Shown: one piece after another, positions 7,480-11,093 of the stretch
How the letters are laid out: each line of letters begins with the position of its first letter
Numbering within the stretch: position 1 is the first letter of the stretch
NCBI GenBank assembly: GCA_003545125.1
Contig: DQCI01000023.1
Location: 1 to 11,093 of the forward strand
DNA: 11,093 nucleotides
Direction of reading: 5' to 3'
Source: Paracoccaceae bacterium
GTDB taxonomy: Bacteria > Pseudomonadota > Alphaproteobacteria > Rhodobacterales > Rhodobacteraceae
The notes under the pieces: generated by a model
What the model was told of the DNA's origin: nothing
The model's input: the letters and a program-made list of their open reading frames with translations, nothing else
The model's database searches: none
Translations under genes and position numbers: made by a program

Positions 7480-9831
7480 ATGACCATCAAGGACATCTTC
7501 GACACCATGGAGTGGGGCAAGGCACCCGAGAGCGACGGCGAGGTTCAGGCCTGGCTCGAGGCGCACGATCGCAAATTCGGTTTGTTCATCGACGGCAAGT
7601 GGACGGCGCCCGGCGAGACCTTCGATGCCCGCAATCCGGCCAATGACGAATTGCTCGCCGCGGTCACCAAGGCGGGCCTCGACGACGTCAATGCCGCCGT
7701 CGCCGCCGCCAAGAAGGCGCAAGGGAAATGGGCCGGGCTTTCAGGGCATCAACGCGCGAAGCACCTCTACGCGCTCGCCCGGTTGGTCCAGAAGCATTCA
7801 CGCCTGCTCGCCGTGCTCGAGACGATGGACAACGGCAAGCCGATCCGCGAGAGCCGCGACGTTGACGTGCCGCTGGTGGCGCGCCACTTTTACTACCACG
7901 CCGGCATGGCGCAGCTCATGGAGCGTGAGATGCCCGACCGCGAGGCGCTGGGCGTGGCGGGGCATATCATCCCGTGGAACTTCCCGCTGCTGATGCTGGC
8001 CTGGAAGGTCGCCCCCGCGCTCGCGATGGGCAACACCGTGGTACTGAAACCCGCCTCCGCCACCTCGCTCAGCGCGGTGCTGTTTGCCCATCTCACCCAG
8101 GAGGCCGGGCTGCCGCCGGGGGTGTTCAACCTCACCACCGGGCCGGGCCGTATCGGCACCGTGCTGTGCGAACATCCGGATGTCGACAAGATCGCCTTCA
8201 CCGGCTCCACCGAAGTCGGGCGGCTCATCCGCCATGCCACGGCGGGCAGCGGCAAGGGGCTCACGCTCGAGCTTGGCGGCAAGAGCCCCTACATCGTCTT
8301 CGACGACGCCGACATCGATTCAGCGGTCGAAGGGCTGGTCGATGCGATCTGGTTCAACCAGGGCCAGGTCTGTTGCGCCGGCTCGCGGCTGATCGTCCAG
8401 GAGGGGATCGCGGAGCGGTTCTACACCAAGCTGAAGAAACGGATGGACAAGCTCAGGATCGGCGATCCGCTCGACAAGTCCATCGACGTTGGTGCCATTA
8501 TCGATCGGGGGCAGCTGGAGAGCATCGCCCAAATGGTCGAGGCGGGTGGCAAGGAAGGTGATGTCTATCAGGCCGCCTGCACGCTCCCGAACCAGGGCTG
8601 CTACTACCCGCCCACTCTGATCACCGGGCTGGCGCCGGCGGCCGAACTGATGCAGGAGGAGATCTTCGGGCCGGTGCTCGTTGCCACCACCTTCCGCACG
8701 CCCGCCGAGGCCGTGGCACTGGCCAACAATACCCGCTACGGGCTGGCAGCGACCGTGTGGAGCGAGAACATGAACCTTGCGCTCGACATCGCCCCGAAAC
8801 TCGCCGCCGGCGTGGTCTGGCTCAACACCACCAACGCGTTCGACGCCGCCGCCGGTTTCGGCGGGGTGCGCGAGAGCGGGTTCGGGCGCGAAGGCGGCTG
8901 GGAAGGGCTGCTCGCCTACACCAGGCCCAAGGTCAAAACCAAACCGCTCACCGCGCTCGTCGCCGTCCCAGCCCCAAAAGCGGCAGAGGTCGATGCGCTC
9001 GACCGTACCGCGAAATTCTTTGTCGGTGGCAAGCAGGCGCGGCCCGACGGCGGCTATTCGCGGGCGATCTGGTCGAAACGAGGCAAGCTTCTGGGCCATG
9101 CCGGCCTCGCCAACCGCAAAGACGTGCGCAACGCCGTCGAGGCGGCGCGCAAGGCCGAGGGCTGGGCCAAGGCCACGGCCCATCTGCGCGCCCAGATCCT
9201 GTTCTACATCGGCGAAAACCTCTCGGCCCGCGCCGAGGAGTTCGCCACCCGGATCAACGCGTTGACCGGCGCGCGGAACGGCGCGCGCGAGGTCGAGCTG
9301 ACGATCGAACGGCTGTTCACCTGGGCCGCCTGGTGCGACAAGTACGATGGCGCGGTCAAACCCGTGCCGATGCGCGGCGCGGCGTTGGCAACCCATGAGC
9401 CGGTGGGAGTCGTGGGCATCTTCTGCCCCGACGAGGCGCCGCTGCTCGGACTCGTCTCGCTGATGGCGCCGGCGATTGCGATGGGCAACCGGGTGGTGCT
9501 CGCCGCCTCGCAGCCCTACCCACTGGCCGCGACCGATTTCTACCAGGTGCTCGAGACCTCCGACGTGCCGCCGGGCGTCGTCAACATCCTCACCGGGCTG
9601 CACAACGATTTCGCCACAGCCCTCGCCGGCCATCTCGACGTCGACGCGATCTGGGCCCATTCCGGGGCCGATCTCTCGGCGCTGGTGGAACACGAGGCCG
9701 CCGGCAATCTCAAGCGCACCTGGGTGAACAACGCCCGCGCCCGCGACTGGTTCGGGACGGATGGCGAGGGGCGTGAGTTCCTGCACCATGCGACCGAAGT
9801 GAAGACCACCTGGATCCCCTGGGGCGAGTAG
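7480..9831 (+). CDS. Two-domain aldehyde dehydrogenase, ALDH16-like
   Basis: A 783-aa protein with two aldehyde dehydrogenase units in tandem. The N-terminal unit (about 30-485) is complete and looks active: PWNFP with Asn167, Lys190, general base Glu264 in LELGGKSP, nucleophile Cys298 in GQVCCAG, and Glu394 in EEIFGPV. It should oxidise an aldehyde to the acid with NAD(P)+. A linker rich in Pro and Ala (about 486-508) leads to a second unit (about 510-783) that keeps the dinucleotide-fold pattern (HEPVGVVGIFCPDEAPLLGL, APAIAMGNRVVLAASQP) but lacks the LELGGKSP and Cys motifs. It is therefore a non-catalytic, probably structural domain. This plan is that of the ALDH16 family, where bacterial members keep the Cys that the human protein lost. 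AAAGG lies 7 nt before the ATG. Next to deoC, acetaldehyde is a reasonable substrate (inference). Confidence 0.93.
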   Translation: MTIKDIFDTMEWGKAPESDGEVQAWLEAHDRKFGLFIDGKWTAPGETFDARNPANDELLAAVTKAGLDDVNAAVAAAKKAQGKWAGLSGHQRAKHLYALARLVQKHSRLLAVLETMDNGKPIRESRDVDVPLVARHFYYHAGMAQLMEREMPDREALGVAGHIIPWNFPLLMLAWKVAPALAMGNTVVLKPASATSLSAVLFAHLTQEAGLPPGVFNLTTGPGRIGTVLCEHPDVDKIAFTGSTEVGRLIRHATAGSGKGLTLELGGKSPYIVFDDADIDSAVEGLVDAIWFNQGQVCCAGSRLIVQEGIAERFYTKLKKRMDKLRIGDPLDKSIDVGAIIDRGQLESIAQMVEAGGKEGDVYQAACTLPNQGCYYPPTLITGLAPAAELMQEEIFGPVLVATTFRTPAEAVALANNTRYGLAATVWSENMNLALDIAPKLAAGVVWLNTTNAFDAAAGFGGVRESGFGREGGWEGLLAYTRPKVKTKPLTALVAVPAPKAAEVDALDRTAKFFVGGKQARPDGGYSRAIWSKRGKLLGHAGLANRKDVRNAVEAARKAEGWAKATAHLRAQILFYIGENLSARAEEFATRINALTGARNGAREVELTIERLFTWAAWCDKYDGAVKPVPMRGAALATHEPVGVVGIFCPDEAPLLGLVSLMAPAIAMGNRVVLAASQPYPLAATDFYQVLETSDVPPGVVNILTGLHNDFATALAGHLDVDAIWAHSGADLSALVEHEAAGNLKRTWVNNARARDWFGTDGEGREFLHHATEVKTTWIPWGE

Positions 9832-10012
9832 GGGGCCTTCAAGCAATCGCGTGCGGACTTGCCTCCGGCGGGAGTGTTCTGGCCAAGATGAAAGGGCGCC
9901 GCTTTCTGCGTTTCGTGAATACCTCGGGTGGTATCACACCGGCGGTGTGCCTTCGGCACATCGGGGGCGGAGCCCCGGCGGGTCGGACCGGGCGCAGCCG
10001 GTTCGAAATCCA
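9832..10012. other. Non-coding gap with small hairpins after the dehydrogenase gene
   Basis: No gene is supported between the dehydrogenase stop and the insertion-sequence remnant. Three small inverted repeats occur: CTCC-GGCG-GGAG (9863-9874), TGTGCC-TTC-GGCACA (9946-9960) and GGGGC-GGA-GCCCC (9964-9976). None is followed by a T-run. From memory, a GCCTCCGGCGGGAG block followed by AAGATGAAAGGG is frequent near gene ends in Rhodobacterales genomes, so 9861-9895 may be a copy of a dispersed intergenic repeat. The right end of the IS element should lie in this stretch or be deleted; I could not find a matching terminal repeat. Confidence 0.4.
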
Positions 10013-10791
10013 GGTCAGCGACCGATATGTCCGCAACCAGATGCGGAGCGAGGCGAGTTGGACCGAAGCGAGGGAGGTGTCTTCGCGCTTGTCAGACCCT
10101 GTGGCCACCGCCCGGACGTGTTTGATATTGCTGAAGAACATCGCCACCTGGATGCGCTGCTTGTAGAGGTCGACATCCAGAGGTCGGCATCGAAATCCGG
10201 ACGGCGTTTGCGGGGTGGCATCAGCCGGATGTTGGCGGTTGCGCTGCGGTCGGCGAGCAAATCGCGCACTCCGTCGCTATCCGAGGCGTGGTCGGCCAGC
10301 AGGGTTTGGCCGACCAGGACGGTTCCAAACATGTCCGCCGCAACGCGCCCGTCATGGGCCTGGCCCGCGGTCGGTTTAGCTGGATCGGGCGGCCTGGGGC
10401 AGACGATCAGCGCGTGGATCTTCGTGGTCAACCCGCCGCGCGGGCGCCCCATGCAACTCGATCGCCCCGCTTTTTCGGCCCGTTGGCTCCGTGCTGATGA
10501 ACCCGAGTGGAGGAACCGTCGATCATCTGGACGTCACCGTCGCAAAGCTCTGGCACCGCGTGTAGAACACCCGCCCAATGTCCCGCCCGGCGCCACCGGT
10601 TGAGGCGGTTCACACAGGTCGTATGCGGATTGTAGCGCCGGAATGGCGGCCCATGGGGGCCCGGTTCTGAGCCGCCAGAAGATGCCGTTCAGCATCCGCC
10701 GGTCGTCCACCCACGGCTTGCCCCGCACCTTGGTCGGCAACAAGGGTTGGATCACCGACCCCTCGAAATCCGTCAGATCGAAATCCGCCAA
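10013..10791 (-). pseudogene. IS5-family (IS427-like) transposase, frameshifted
   Basis: Successive pieces of one transposase lie in different minus-strand frames. The N-terminal piece from 10791 reads LTDFEGSVIQPLLP and VDDRRMLNGIFW. After a frame break near 10636-10640 comes NPHTTCVNRLNRWRRAGHW and MIDGSSTRVHQHGANG, with the first catalytic Asp. After a second break near 10455-10460 comes MGRPRGGLTTKIHAL, GQAHDGR and LLADHASDSD, with the second Asp. After a third break at 10165-10191 comes LYKQRIQVAMFFSNIKH through WLRTYRSLT. In related elements, as I remember them, this last motif has Glu (LIERFF-type) where Ala stands here, so the third catalytic residue of the DDE triad is lost as well. 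The third break is explained by a 14-bp tandem duplication. The gene is dead; its exact start is unclear. Confidence 0.88.
10165..10191. repeat. 14-bp tandem duplication that breaks the transposase frame
   Basis: AGAGGTCGACATC (10165-10177) and AGAGGTCGGCATC (10179-10191) differ at one base and lie 14 nt apart. Removing one unit joins the upstream piece (PDFDADL) directly to YKQR in one frame, restoring a normal transposase sequence. The duplication is therefore the cause of this frame break. Confidence 0.85.
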
Positions 10792-10850
10792 GACTGCTTT
10801 CTGCTCGTTGGCAGAAATGAATCGCCAAGCGCCGCATCTGTGAAACCCGT

Positions 10851-11093
10851 TTAGGGGTGCGTAGCCTGGAGCAACTCCTCCAAGACCAGCGCCATCACGC
10901 CCGCGCTGTCGACCATGTCGTCAATCCCGATCCACTCATCGGGCTGGTGGGCCAGGTCGAGCACACCGGGGCCGTAGGCGATGCAGTTCTTCAACCGCCC
11001 GATCCGGTCGATATGTTTCTGATCGTAGGTGCCGGGGCTGACCACATAGTCGGGCCGCGCGCCCAGCACCTTTTCGATGGCGGCGGCGGTTGA
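10851..11093 (-). CDS. M20-family peptidase/deacylase, C-terminal fragment
   Basis: The frame enters from the right edge and stops at TAA (10851-10853), giving the last 80 residues. The region DLAHQPDEWIGIDDM (fragment residues 47-61) is the C-terminal metal-binding block of M20 hydrolases (ArgE/DapE/carboxypeptidase G2 family), where the His after Ala is a zinc ligand. The preceding SPGTYDQKHI and YGPGVLDLAH fit the same family. These enzymes remove acyl or amino-acid groups from amino acids and peptides in the cytoplasm. Whether it is acetylornithine deacetylase, a succinyl-diaminopimelate desuccinylase or a peptidase cannot be decided from this part. The coding end looks intact although the IS remnant begins immediately after the stop. 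Direction is the same as opp, but 4.8 kb and the oppositely oriented deoC pair separate them. Confidence 0.88.
   Translation of the reverse strand, partial: STAAAIEKVLGARPDYVVSPGTYDQKHIDRIGRLKNCIAYGPGVLDLAHQPDEWIGIDDMVDSAGVMALVLEELLQATHP

Larger units (their letters stand above)
10013..10850 (-). mobile_element. Decayed IS5-family insertion sequence remnant
   Basis: The remnant spans the broken transposase plus about 60 nt upstream of it. Read on the transposase strand, the left end begins near 10850 with GGGTTTCACAGATGCGG, a plausible terminal repeat. No matching copy was seen near 9930-10012, so the right end appears lost or too degraded. The M20 gene stop codon (TTAG on the plus strand, 10851-10854) directly abuts this end. 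TTAG fits the YTAR-type targets recorded for some IS5-group elements. Limits are approximate. Confidence 0.7.

Noticed and set aside
8320..9846. A 508-aa open frame on the minus strand opposite the aldehyde dehydrogenase
   Set aside because: The plus strand has a complete dehydrogenase with active-site motifs; the antisense product is Gly/Arg/His-rich and resembles no family I know.
9851..10603. A 250-aa plus-strand open frame across the IS remnant
   Set aside because: It overlaps transposase pieces recognisable on the minus strand, and its own translation shows no domain.

Overview
The window looks like chromosomal DNA from a high-GC alphaproteobacterium, most likely a marine Rhodobacterales (Roseobacter-group) relative. 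Three things point there: strong GC bias at third codon positions, a bacterial two-domain ALDH16-type aldehyde dehydrogenase next to a eukaryote-like deoxyribose-phosphate aldolase, and an E. coli-order opp operon. The taxonomic call is an inference from gene content; no search was run.

Layout, left to right. (1) 2-376, + strand: the 3' end of an unidentified, possibly exported protein. (2) 377-500: the gap between this gene and the convergent opp operon is packed with four consecutive 20-nt perfect palindromes, each a 9-bp stem with a 2-nt centre. (3) 501-6043, - strand: a complete oligopeptide ABC transporter operon transcribed right to left, oppA-oppB-oppC-oppD-oppF. It has tight translational spacing and a very strong GNRA-capped hairpin in the oppA-oppB gap. 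(4) 6044-6366: divergent promoter region between oppA and deoC, with a weak sigma70-like promoter candidate and two mutually exclusive small hairpins in the predicted oppA leader. (5) 6367-9831, + strand: deoC followed by a 783-aa ALDH16-like protein. They are separated by 114 nt that carry a second hairpin array, three 21-nt hairpins on an exact 24-nt period whose arms differ in sequence but stay perfectly complementary. (6) 9832-10850: non-coding DNA and the decayed remnant of an IS5-family (IS427-like) element, - strand, with at least three frame breaks and a lost catalytic Glu. (7) 10851-11093, - strand: the 3' end of an M20-family deacylase/peptidase gene that continues past the right edge.

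How the genes work together. OppABCDF would import oligopeptides, using the energy of ATP hydrolysed by OppD and OppF. DeoC would split 2-deoxyribose-5-phosphate into glyceraldehyde-3-phosphate and acetaldehyde, and the neighbouring dehydrogenase is a natural candidate to oxidise that acetaldehyde (inference from adjacency). The M20 hydrolase could act on acylated amino acids or peptides, but its N-terminal part is outside the window.

The most unusual signal is the pair of tandem palindrome arrays (399-494 and 7374-7442). They share one architecture (9-bp arms, 2-3-nt centre, mostly 3-nt spacers) without sharing sequence. This suggests selection for the fold itself or an unusual duplication mechanism, and I cannot assign them to a named repeat family.
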